From a bacterium (lineage in GTDB: Bacteria; SZUA-79; Acidulodesulfobacterales; Acidulodesulfobacteraceae): a stretch of DNA of 64,000 nucleotides. The position numbers and the translations under genes were made by a program. The notes under the pieces are model-generated. The model saw only the letters and a program-made list of their open reading frames with translations. It was not told where the DNA came from and searched no databases. Shown here one piece after another: positions 29,922 to 38,371 of this stretch; within the stretch, counting starts at the first letter, position 1; the number at the start of each line of letters is the position of its first letter. The DNA lies in contig JAJYDX010000001.1 in NCBI GenBank assembly GCA_021777135.1, positions 524,947 through 588,946 of the forward strand, written 5' to 3'.

Positions 29922-30575
29922 TTATCCTTTATTTTTTATGGAACATATAAGTCTTTTTCTGATATTGTTATCCCCCTCGCGGATTATTTCTATATCTTTT
30001 TTTTCTATTTTTATTATAGTCGATGAACCGCCGGCAAGTTCTCCGGCATTTACGGCAAAAATATTTATAACGGATTTGGCAGATAATAATTTTTCATTTA
30101 ATTCGTTAAAATCAGAAAAACTTTCTTTTCCCGATATATTTGCGCTAGTAGATATTATGGGAAAATCTATATCTTCAAATAGTCTGGCGACGAAAGGATG
30201 CGGAGAAATTCTGGCGCCAACTGATTCAGAACCAGCGGTAAATAAATAACCGTCCGCGATTTTCTTAGGTTTTAAATTAAAAATAATCGTAAGAGGTCCG
30301 GGCCAAAATTTTGATATGAAATCTTCTTCGCGCCTGTTAACCATTGCAAAATTTAAAAGCATTTTCATATCTTTAACCAAAAAAGGAAGAGGCTTATCCA
30401 TTGACCTCCCCTTTAATTCGTAAATTTTTCTAACGGCTAAATTATCTATGGCATTAGCGCCAAAGGCATAAGAAGTTTCGGTCGGATAGATTATGATGCC
30501 CGAATTCATTAAATGATATTTTATATCTATATAATCGGCATCGCTTATAGAAGTTAAATTATATATTTTCACCAT
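29922..30575 (-). CDS. Sua5/YciO/YrdC family threonylcarbamoyl-AMP synthase
   Basis: GIIIYPTETSYAFGANAIDNLAVRKIYELKGRSMDKPLPFLV, STSANISGKES. Start placed at ATG 30575 (MVKIYNLTSI); the longer ORF to 30659 overlaps the upstream gene. Confidence 0.88.
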   Translation of the reverse strand: MVKIYNLTSISDADYIDIKYHLMNSGIIIYPTETSYAFGANAIDNLAVRKIYELKGRSMDKPLPFLVKDMKMLLNFAMVNRREEDFISKFWPGPLTIIFNLKPKKIADGYLFTAGSESVGARISPHPFVARLFEDIDFPIISTSANISGKESFSDFNELNEKLLSAKSVINIFAVNAGELAGGSSTIIKIEKKDIEIIREGDNNIRKRLICSIKNKG

Positions 30576-30577
30576 AT

Positions 30578-31036
30578 TTATTTTTTGTTTTGAGGCATTT
30601 CTTCGTGAGAAGAAACTATTACGTAAACTCCGCAAAGAGTCACGAATATTCCAAACCATCTTAACGGAGGAACAAATTCCCTGAGGGTTAAAGCGGCAAG
30701 TATTACGGTCAGTATTATGCCTATGCTTACAAAGGGATATGCGACGGACAGGTCTATTTTTGATAATACTTTTATCCAGAAAAACATCGATATTAAATAT
30801 AAAAATATTCCAACCGCGACGAATTTATCCGTAAAAATAATAAATAAAATTTTTATAATTCTAATGAAAGCGTTGTAATCATGATATCTAGCAGATGGAA
30901 GCAAATGATGAAGGCTTTGACCTAATTTTTTTAATTTGCTCATCCCGTATTTCATTAACAGCTGGGCTAAAACGCCCATAATAACACTTATTAATAGATT
31001 TATTAATACCTGAGGCTTTAATTTATGGGCGGGCAT
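30578..31036 (-). CDS. Small DMT/EamA-like membrane transporter (4 TM, ArnE/F- or SMR-like size)
   Basis: LISVIMGVLAQLLMKYGM ... AVGIFLYLISMFFWIKVLSKIDLSVAYPFVSIGIILTVILAALTLREFVPPLRWFGIFVTLCGVYVIV. Confidence 0.8.
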   Translation of the reverse strand: MPAHKLKPQVLINLLISVIMGVLAQLLMKYGMSKLKKLGQSLHHLLPSARYHDYNAFIRIIKILFIIFTDKFVAVGIFLYLISMFFWIKVLSKIDLSVAYPFVSIGIILTVILAALTLREFVPPLRWFGIFVTLCGVYVIVSSHEEMPQNKK

Positions 31037-32306
31037 AAATTTTCCCTATATCTTTTCTATAGTATTTATTTTCAAAATTAATTTTTTTTGCGATATCATA
31101 AACGGCGCTATTTATTTCCAACTCTTTTCCTCTAGCGCAGATATTTATCACTCTGCCTCCGGTCGTATAATATTTTTCGCCGGTTTTTTTTGTACCCGCG
31201 TGAAAAATAAAATATTCGGCTGATTTCATATGTCCAAGGCATTTAAGTCCGTCGTTAAAAGAAACTTCATATCCTGTTTTGTATTTGTTAGGGTATCCGT
31301 CCGAAGAAAGAACAAGGCAAATAGAATTGCTATTGTCAAAAATTAGTTCGTAATCTTTTAAATTTTCGTTAATTACGCTTAAAAATAAATCCAGAATATC
31401 TGATTCAAGTCTTATAAGTATAGACTGCGTTTCGGGGTCGCCGAATCTTACGTTAAATTCCAAAACGTAAATTTCTTCATTTTGGATCATAAGTCCGGCA
31501 TAAAGTATGCCTTTATATTTTATGCCTTCTTTTTTTAATCCTTCTAGTGTTGGTTCTATAACAGTTTTATTTATTTTATTCGTAAGATTATCGGAAACAT
31601 ATGGGTTTGGGGTTATAGCGCCCATACCCCCGGTATTGTCGCCCGTATCGCCGTCGCCTATTTTTTTATAATCCATGCTGGTAATTAATGGTTTATAAGT
31701 GTTTCCGTCCACGGCTACCATGTAAGACAACTCAAAACCTTCAATAAAGTCTTCTATTATGACCGTTTCTCCGCTATCCCCAAATATTTTCGCGTTAAAA
31801 ATAGAGTCTAACGTGTTTTCGGATTCTTTTATATTTTTAGAAATAAAAACCCCTTTTCCGGCGGCAAGACCGCTTGCCTTGATAACTAACGGATGTTTTT
31901 TGCCGGCAACGAATTTTTGCGCAGTTTGAAAATCTGAAAAGGCTTTATATTCAGCTGTTTTGATGTTATATTTTTTTAGAAAGTCTTTAGAAAATTTTTT
32001 TGAAGATTCTAATAAGGATGCTTTTCTATCCGGTCCGAATATTTTTAACCCTGCCGCTGTAAATTCGTCGACTATACCCATAGAAAGCGGAATTTCCGGA
32101 CCTATAACTGTTAAGTCTATTTTATTTTCCAAAGCGAAAGAAAGAAGTCCTTTTATATCGTCCTGTTTTATGGGAACATTCAAGGCTATTTCAGCAGTTC
32201 CTCCGTTTCCGGGGGCGCAGAATATTTCAGTTTCTTTTTTTGACCTCTTAATGGCAGAGGCTATAGCATTTTCTCTTCCGCCGGAACCTACGATCAATAT
32301 TCTCAT
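31023..32306 (-). CDS. purD: Phosphoribosylamine-glycine ligase
   Basis: MRILIVGSGGRENAIASAIKRS, APGNGGTAEIA, VIGPEIPLSMGIVDEF, KASGLAAGKGVFI, GGMGAITPNPYV, FNVRFGDPETQ. Confidence 0.97.
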   Translation of the reverse strand: MRILIVGSGGRENAIASAIKRSKKETEIFCAPGNGGTAEIALNVPIKQDDIKGLLSFALENKIDLTVIGPEIPLSMGIVDEFTAAGLKIFGPDRKASLLESSKKFSKDFLKKYNIKTAEYKAFSDFQTAQKFVAGKKHPLVIKASGLAAGKGVFISKNIKESENTLDSIFNAKIFGDSGETVIIEDFIEGFELSYMVAVDGNTYKPLITSMDYKKIGDGDTGDNTGGMGAITPNPYVSDNLTNKINKTVIEPTLEGLKKEGIKYKGILYAGLMIQNEEIYVLEFNVRFGDPETQSILIRLESDILDLFLSVINENLKDYELIFDNSNSICLVLSSDGYPNKYKTGYEVSFNDGLKCLGHMKSAEYFIFHAGTKKTGEKYYTTGGRVINICARGKELEINSAVYDIAKKINFENKYYRKDIGKIYARP

Positions 32307-32310
32307 AATT

Positions 32311-33891
32311 TTAATGTTTAAAATGCCTGATATTAGTAAAAATCATCGGTATATTTAATTTATTAGCCGCTTCGATAACCTCGTCGTCCCTTATGGATCC
32401 TCCGGGTTGTATAATACCGTTTACCCCAATTTCGGCTGCGTATTCCACGGAATCTTTGAAAGGAAAAAAGCCGTCTGATGCCATGACGAACCCCTTTAAC
32501 GAGCCGTAAGCGGTTTTCATTTTTTCGGCCGCAAATACAGCGCTGTCTATTCTAGACATCTGTCCGGCGCCTATACCTACTGTAGCCCCATTTTTTGCAT
32601 ATACTATGGCATTAGATTTGACGTGCTTGGCAATTTTCCACGCAAATATAAGGTCGTTTTGAACCGATTCGAGCATTTTAACTTTCGTTACAGTCTTAAA
32701 ATTGGACGTATCGTCCAAAATATCGTCTTTTTCCTGAACGAGAATTCCATCCGAAGCGCTTCTGAATGATGGAAAGTCATTATTTGACCGCAATGAATCA
32801 TTATTAAAGCGGATTATTATAGTATTTTTTTTTGTTGCCAATATTTTCATGGCTTCTTTGGAATATTCGGGAGCTAAAATTATTTCAACGAAAAAAGGTT
32901 TAATTTCAGCTGCTGTTTCTGCGTCCAGTTTATTATTGAAACCTATTATTCCGCCGTAAGAAGATACTTCGTCCGTTTTCCTTGCGTTAATGAAGGCATC
33001 CTTCTGAGAAATACTGCTTGTGGCAGCACCGCAAGGGTTAGTATGTTTGACGATTACTGAAAAAAAACCATCCGATTTATTTTTATTAAAATCTTTGATT
33101 ATGCCAAGGGTTGAATCTATATCTAAAATATTATTATAAGATATATCTTTGCCGGAAAGTTTTTCAAACGGCATAGGTTTGTCAATTCCGTAAAAAGCCG
33201 CTTTTTGATGAGGGTTTTCTCCGTATCTAAGGTTTAATATTTTTTTAAGCTTAATATTTAATTCATTAGTTTTATTTTCATAGAAACCGTAGTCTATGCC
33301 GGGGCTTTCAGGATTTAAAAAATCTGCTATCATTCCGTCGTATTCCGCGGTATGTTTAAAAGCTTCATATGCGTAAAGTTTTTTGACTTCAACAGGAATC
33401 ACTTGTTTATTTTTAAGAAATTGAATTATATTTTGATAAAATGAAGGATTTATAACAACGGTAACGTCTTTAAAATTTTTTGCCGCAGCTCTTAAAAGCG
33501 ATACTCCTCCTATATCTATAAATTCAATCTTTTCGTCGAAAGTTATATCTTTATCTTTCATTTCTTTAAAGGGATAAAGGTTTACTATAACAAAATCTAT
33601 AGGGTTTATGGAGTTTTTTATAAGGTCATCCCTGTGGTTTTCATTTTCCCTTATAGATAAAATTCCGCCAAAAATAGCAGGATGCAAAGTTTTCACTCTT
33701 CCGTCCAAAATTTCGGGAAATCCGGTTATTTCATCTATTTTTTTTAACTTTACAATCCCAGCCGATTTCAAAAATTTATATGTGTTTCCGGTCGCAATTA
33801 CAGTATAACCGGCAATCTCTAAATGCGTAGCCAGTTCAGTTATATCGGTTTTATCATAAACCGATATAAGAGCGTATCTTGTTTTGTTCAT
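32311..33891 (-). CDS. purH: Bifunctional AICAR transformylase/IMP cyclohydrolase
   Basis: DGRVKTLHPAIFGGIL, NLYPFKE, IDIGGVSLLRAAAKNF, LRYGENPHQKAAFY, VKHTNPCGAA, GIGAGQMSRIDS, FPFKDSVEYAAEIGVNGIIQPGGSIRDDEVI. Confidence 0.97.
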   Translation of the reverse strand: MNKTRYALISVYDKTDITELATHLEIAGYTVIATGNTYKFLKSAGIVKLKKIDEITGFPEILDGRVKTLHPAIFGGILSIRENENHRDDLIKNSINPIDFVIVNLYPFKEMKDKDITFDEKIEFIDIGGVSLLRAAAKNFKDVTVVINPSFYQNIIQFLKNKQVIPVEVKKLYAYEAFKHTAEYDGMIADFLNPESPGIDYGFYENKTNELNIKLKKILNLRYGENPHQKAAFYGIDKPMPFEKLSGKDISYNNILDIDSTLGIIKDFNKNKSDGFFSVIVKHTNPCGAATSSISQKDAFINARKTDEVSSYGGIIGFNNKLDAETAAEIKPFFVEIILAPEYSKEAMKILATKKNTIIIRFNNDSLRSNNDFPSFRSASDGILVQEKDDILDDTSNFKTVTKVKMLESVQNDLIFAWKIAKHVKSNAIVYAKNGATVGIGAGQMSRIDSAVFAAEKMKTAYGSLKGFVMASDGFFPFKDSVEYAAEIGVNGIIQPGGSIRDDEVIEAANKLNIPMIFTNIRHFKH

Positions 33892-34040
33892 AATTATAAA
33901 ATCCTTTTTTTGTTTTAATTTGATTTTAAAATATTATATATAGTAAAATATATGAAAATTTATTATATTCTACTAATTTTGGATATTTATTTCAATACCT
34001 CAAGATTTAATAAAACTTTGAAGGAGGAAACTGAAATCTA

Positions 34041-34202
34041 ATGAAAAAAATAAAACTTATAGCTCTTGCGCTTATTTTATTCGGCGCTATAAATTTTTTA
34101 AGCGGATGTGCTCTTATGCTTGTAGGAGGACTTGCCGGCACTACCGGTTATCTAGCCGCGAAACAGGGTTATGGGGTACAGTCTCCTGTCACCAAGAAAT
34201 AA
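34041..34202 (+). CDS. Small lipoprotein (53 aa, DUF3568-like)
   Basis: Own translation: MKKIKLIALALILFGAINFLSGCALMLVGGLAGTTGYLAAKQGYGVQSPVTKK-stop; lipobox LSGC; RBS aaggagga upstream. Not in ORF track. Confidence 0.75.
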   Translation: MKKIKLIALALILFGAINFLSGCALMLVGGLAGTTGYLAAKQGYGVQSPVTKK

Positions 34203-34226
34203 TAAAATAATTATACGGAGGCTAGA

Positions 34227-35135
34227 ATGGCGGTTACGGTTATAGGTTCCATCGCAATAGACAATATTGAAACTCCTTTTGACAAAACCGGAGATATCCT
34301 GGGCGGTTCCGCAACTTATTTTTCTATGGCGGCTTCATTTTTAACAGATGTTAAAATTATAGGCACGGTGGGGAATGATTTTGAACGTAAGCACCTAAAG
34401 GTTTTTGAGAACAAGTCGATAGAGATTAAAGGAATTAAGACTGAGGCGGGTAAGACTTTCAGGTGGAAGGGCAGATACGGATACGATATGTCCGATCCGG
34501 AAACTCTCATGACTGAACTTGGCGTGTTTTCTTCTTTTAAGCCCGTCGTTCCGCATAACTCAAAAAACGATTTGCTTTTTCTTGCAAATATAGACCCTGA
34601 TATCCAGTTCGACGCCTTAAAACAAATGGGCGCTCCTAAATTAGTTGCCCTGGATACTATGAATTTCTGGATAAAAGGAAAAAGAGAAAAACTTATAAAA
34701 GTCATTGAACTGTCCGATATATTTATCATAAATGAGTCGGAAGCAAGACTTTTAACTGAAGAATCATCTATTTTTTTGTGCGCCAAGGCAATTCTTAAAT
34801 ACGGCGCCAAAATATTAATCTTAAAAAGAGGTGCTTACGGCGCCACGATGTTTTTTGAAAATAAATTTTTTATGGTCCCGGCTTATCCGTTAGAGAATGT
34901 AATAGATCCTACCGGCGCAGGTGATTCTTTTGCAGGCGGGTTTCTAGGATATATTGATAATACGGGAGATATGACTTTTGAGAACCTTAAAAAAGCTCTT
35001 GTATTTGGAAATATTATGGCGTCTTTTGCCGTGGAAGGTTTTTCAGTAAACAGGTTTTTATCTATAAATAATGACGAAATTAAAAGCAGGTTTAAAAAAT
35101 TTAGAGAGATGACTTATTTCGAGGAACTTTCTTAA
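34227..35135 (+). CDS. PfkB family carbohydrate/nucleoside kinase
   Basis: GSIAIDNIETPFDK..., GGSATYFSMAASFL, NESEARLLT, VIDPTGAGDSFAGGFLGYI. Confidence 0.9.
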   Translation: MAVTVIGSIAIDNIETPFDKTGDILGGSATYFSMAASFLTDVKIIGTVGNDFERKHLKVFENKSIEIKGIKTEAGKTFRWKGRYGYDMSDPETLMTELGVFSSFKPVVPHNSKNDLLFLANIDPDIQFDALKQMGAPKLVALDTMNFWIKGKREKLIKVIELSDIFIINESEARLLTEESSIFLCAKAILKYGAKILILKRGAYGATMFFENKFFMVPAYPLENVIDPTGAGDSFAGGFLGYIDNTGDMTFENLKKALVFGNIMASFAVEGFSVNRFLSINNDEIKSRFKKFREMTYFEELS

Positions 35136-35153
35136 TAGTCCATTATTATACAA

Positions 35154-35948
35154 ATGCGGATAATTAAACAGAAATATACAAAACTTCTTTTAATATGTTT
35201 TTTAATAACCGTCGTTTTTACGGTGCTGGCAGGTTGCGGTCTTTCGCAGGTTCCCAAAAAAAATAAGCTTAAATCTAACCTATATTACAGGCTTGGTGTA
35301 GGGTTTTACCAGAACGGAAATTTTATAAAAGCAATGCAGGAATTTATAAAAGCCAAGAGATTAAATCCATATTCGGCTAAAAATTATAATGCCATAGGAA
35401 TGGTTTATATGGAAACGGCAAGAAAGGGAAAAGCCGTAAAAAATTTCAAGGAAGCTGTAAGAATAAATCCTAATTTTTCAGATGCCTACTATAATTTAGC
35501 TATAATATATATTAAAAGAAAAGATTATCTGCCGGCAAAATCATATCTGAAAAAGGCTTTAAAAAATCCCTTTTATAACAGACCTTATCAGAGTTATACC
35601 CAGCTTGCAAAAATATATTTTGCAGAAAATAAGCCTGAAAAAGCTAAAAAAATATTAACCGTATCCAAACTGCTCGATAAGAAATATTTTTTAACTTATT
35701 ATTATCTCGGCAAATATTATTTAATTAAAGGCAATTTCGAACAGAGCCTGCGTAATTTTAAGAAAGCAGTAGAATTAAATATGTTTTTTGCACCAGCTAA
35801 ATATTACGAAGGTGTAATATATTTTATACAAAAAAGATACAACAAAGCTAAAGAAATATTTTCTTCCGTATATGAACAAAATAAAACAAATTATTACGGA
35901 AAGAAATCTTTAGACTATTTAAAAAAAATAATGCTATATTCAAAATAG
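35154..35948 (+). CDS. TPR-repeat lipoprotein (PilW/PilF/NlpI-like)
   Basis: Lipobox VLAGC, then tandem TPR motifs (LGVGFYQNGNFIKAMQEFIKAKRLNP; YNLAIIYIKRKDYLPAKSYLKKAL). Confidence 0.85.
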   Translation: MRIIKQKYTKLLLICFLITVVFTVLAGCGLSQVPKKNKLKSNLYYRLGVGFYQNGNFIKAMQEFIKAKRLNPYSAKNYNAIGMVYMETARKGKAVKNFKEAVRINPNFSDAYYNLAIIYIKRKDYLPAKSYLKKALKNPFYNRPYQSYTQLAKIYFAENKPEKAKKILTVSKLLDKKYFLTYYYLGKYYLIKGNFEQSLRNFKKAVELNMFFAPAKYYEGVIYFIQKRYNKAKEIFSSVYEQNKTNYYGKKSLDYLKKIMLYSK

Positions 35949-35958
35949 GGCTTATTTT

Positions 35959-36762
35959 ATGGATTTAGAAACGCCTGAAACATTAGGAGAATATCTTAAA
36001 AATAGCAGGGAATCTATAGGATTAAGCGTAGAAGAAGTTTCTTTTGTTACAAAAATAAGGGCGCAGTATATCGAAGCAATTGAAAGCGGAGATTTTACCA
36101 TATTTTCTTCCCAGCATTTGCTTAAAGGATACGTAAAGCTTATTTCAAAAACAGTTAAAGCAGATTCAAAAAAAACGGCGGAACTGCTCGAAATAGAAAC
36201 TACCGAAAATTTTAAAAACAAGCATATCGAAGATATAGTAGGAAAAAGATTCAAAGAAGAAATAAAAAAGTCCGAAGATTTAAAAAAGAAAATTTTGACA
36301 ATTGTTCTTGGGGTCATAATTTTATTAATATTGTCTTATGGAATAATTAAAGTTATAGAATATATTAAAACCGCGCCTAAAATTCATATAACATTGCCAT
36401 TCCAGTCTTCAATTAAATCTTTAGTTTCGGAAAGACGTTTATCCCTAAATAATAAGCCATTAAAAATCAAAAAAATAATTAATAGTCCTAACGCCGAGAC
36501 TAATTATGCCGAAATCCTAAAAGGAAAGGTAATTAAAAGAACATGGGTTGCAGTTAAAATAGACGGCGGAAGCACTGTAACTTCAATGCTTTATTCAGGA
36601 GATACAGAGGTCTGGAAAGCGCAAAAAAGAATAAAAATTAAAATAGGCAACGCCGGTGGCATTGTTTTAAACTATAATGGAAAAGATATTGGAGAACCCG
36701 GCGCAGAAAAACAGGTGGTAACCTTAAACTTCCCTTCTAAACATAAAACTAAAACGCATTAA
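35959..36762 (+). CDS. RodZ-like protein: N-terminal HTH, single TM, C-terminal DUF4115-like domain
   Basis: LGEYLKNSRESIGLSVEEVSFVTKIRAQYIEAIESGDF, TM KKILTIVLGVIILLILSYGIIKVI, RTWVAVKIDGGSTVTSMLYSGDTEVWKAQKRIKIKIGNAGGIVLNYNGKDIGEPG. Confidence 0.88.
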   Translation: MDLETPETLGEYLKNSRESIGLSVEEVSFVTKIRAQYIEAIESGDFTIFSSQHLLKGYVKLISKTVKADSKKTAELLEIETTENFKNKHIEDIVGKRFKEEIKKSEDLKKKILTIVLGVIILLILSYGIIKVIEYIKTAPKIHITLPFQSSIKSLVSERRLSLNNKPLKIKKIINSPNAETNYAEILKGKVIKRTWVAVKIDGGSTVTSMLYSGDTEVWKAQKRIKIKIGNAGGIVLNYNGKDIGEPGAEKQVVTLNFPSKHKTKTH

Positions 36763-36770
36763 ACAACTGT

Positions 36771-37514
36771 TTAGATTTCTTTCTTATTTTTTATGGCGTA
36801 TCCAATTTTATCGAAAATTAATGATGCAGATAAGAGCAATAAGGCTATTGCAGGTATGATTAAAGCTAAATCGTCGTCTTTTATATTAGTTTTTAATCCT
36901 TGAAGCCCCCAATACATTCCAAAGCTAAGAAGAAGTATTGCCGCTATGCCTTTAATCCAGTGGGAAGGAATTTTTTTGAAATATTTTCTTAAATAAATTG
37001 ATAGTATTAAAACAATAATAGAACTTACGATAAGAGCAGAAATTACGGAAAGCCATTGATTTTCCGTAATAGCAAGTGGAACCGCAACCACGGCGACCTC
37101 GAACGCTTCTATTATTACGGCGTTTAAAGCAACGATAAATGATTTAAAAGAACATTTTTGGTGTTTTACGGAAGCTGTTTCAGCCTTTTTAAAAAGGGGT
37201 TTTTCACCTATTTTCTTCGAAAAAGGAGTGAGATAAAATACAAAACTTATAAGCTTATAGGAGAAATAAAATCCTACTGCCATAAGAATAGTGCCTATTA
37301 TTAATTTAACAGTGAATATAGGCACCGTTTTTATTAAGGCTATGCCTCCGCCGAAAAGAATAAAAAGCGTTCCGATAAAACCTATTAATCCTCCAGCCAA
37401 AGCGCTGGATAGCCCTATATCTTCACCAACTACAAAAACAATTGCGGCAACTTCGCTAAGTTCTACTATAGAAACCGAAAATACGGCGATAAATATAAGT
37501 ATGCTAAAATTCAT
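36771..37514 (-). CDS. Multi-pass membrane protein, COG4280/TMEM165-like
   Basis: Duplicated acidic motifs VELSEVAAIVFVVG and IIEAFEVAVVAVPLAI within a polytopic hydrophobic protein. Confidence 0.55.
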   Translation of the reverse strand: MNFSILIFIAVFSVSIVELSEVAAIVFVVGEDIGLSSALAGGLIGFIGTLFILFGGGIALIKTVPIFTVKLIIGTILMAVGFYFSYKLISFVFYLTPFSKKIGEKPLFKKAETASVKHQKCSFKSFIVALNAVIIEAFEVAVVAVPLAITENQWLSVISALIVSSIIVLILSIYLRKYFKKIPSHWIKGIAAILLLSFGMYWGLQGLKTNIKDDDLALIIPAIALLLLSASLIFDKIGYAIKNKKEI

Positions 37515-37686
37515 ACGCCGTATTATATCAGATAATAATCGTAAGGTACAATAGAAAACGCAAGGTTCTTTTTTCCTATTGACTTTTTGATGGCGAAGTA
37601 ATAAGCTAAAAATAAAGATTTTAAATTTACATCTTCGGTTTAAGTGAAGATATATAACGCTATTTTATTTAAAAGGGGGTAACATT

Positions 37687-37920
37687 ATGGCAGTATCGTC
37701 AAACAAAACATTAGATGCAAGCGGGTTGTCCTGTCCGCTGCCTATCGTTAAAACTAAAAAAGAAATCGACACTATGACTTCAGGTCAGGTTTTAGAGGTA
37801 ATTTCTACAGATCCAGGCTCTAAAAACGATATGACGGCATGGTGCAATAGAACAGGAAATAAGCTTTTAGAGTCTTCGGAAGAGGGCGGAAAGTTCAAAT
37901 TTTACGTCCAGAAAGCTTAA
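37687..37920 (+). CDS. tusA: TusA/SirA-family sulfurtransferase
   Basis: LDASGLSCPLPIVKTKKEIDTMTSGQVLEVISTDPGSKNDMTAWCNRTGN; RBS aaaagggggt upstream. Confidence 0.93.
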   Translation: MAVSSNKTLDASGLSCPLPIVKTKKEIDTMTSGQVLEVISTDPGSKNDMTAWCNRTGNKLLESSEEGGKFKFYVQKA

Positions 37921-37955
37921 TTCTCTTAATTGCAAAATTTGGTAATAATTAAATT

Positions 37956-37986
37956 AACGGGGGCAGATACAAATTCAGTCCCCGTT
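37956..37986. terminator. Stem-loop downstream of tusA (possible terminator/attenuator)
   Basis: Inverted arms aacgggg ... ccccgtt around the loop gcagatacaaattcagt; AT-rich but no clean T-tract on the + side. Confidence 0.4.
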
Positions 37987-38008
37987 ATGAAAAATTAAAA
38001 TTAAGATA

Positions 38009-38368
38009 ATGAAAAGGAAATTTATTTATATATTTATTTCAGCCGCCTTTTTTATTATTTTATCGCAGTTATTATTAAGCGCTTATACTTGTTTTGGATT
38101 GAAAAATCCTTTTATATCCCCTTTTAAAGAGAAGGAGTATAAAAATTTTAAGCCTAACCCATTGAACGGTCTTTATCTTCAGGCTATTGTGAGCGGTTCT
38201 AATCCCGGCAGAAATATTGCAATTATTAATGGAAGTCCTTATTACGTCGGTTCCATGATTATGGAAAAATCAATCGTTGGAATTACCGATAATGCCGTAA
38301 TAATAAAACTTAAAAATGGGAAAATAGTTAAACTTATACTATCCAAATTTGAAGGATTTAAAAAATAA
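38009..38368 (+). CDS. PilP/GspB-like exported pilus or secretion-system protein
   Basis: N-terminal TM/signal; NPFISPFKEKEY...LNGLYLQAIVSGSNPGRNIAIINGSPYYVGSMIMEKSIVGITDNAVIIKLKNGKIVKL; immediately upstream of the secretin. Confidence 0.65.
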   Translation: MKRKFIYIFISAAFFIILSQLLLSAYTCFGLKNPFISPFKEKEYKNFKPNPLNGLYLQAIVSGSNPGRNIAIINGSPYYVGSMIMEKSIVGITDNAVIIKLKNGKIVKLILSKFEGFKK

Positions 38369-38371
38369 TAA

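Noticed and set aside
30576-30659. N-terminal extension of the YrdC ORF (MVWNIRDSLRSLRNSFFSRRNASKQKIN)
   Set aside because: Overlaps the 3' end of the DMT transporter; conserved family starts at MVKIYNLTSI (30575).
31960-32358. 132-aa plus-strand ORF
   Set aside because: Antisense to purD start and purH end; no motif.
34316-34810. 164-aa minus-strand ORF
   Set aside because: Fully antisense to the well-supported PfkB kinase; no recognisable motif; shadow ORF typical of AT-rich genes.
35952-36317. 121-aa minus-strand ORF
   Set aside because: Antisense to the RodZ-like gene.
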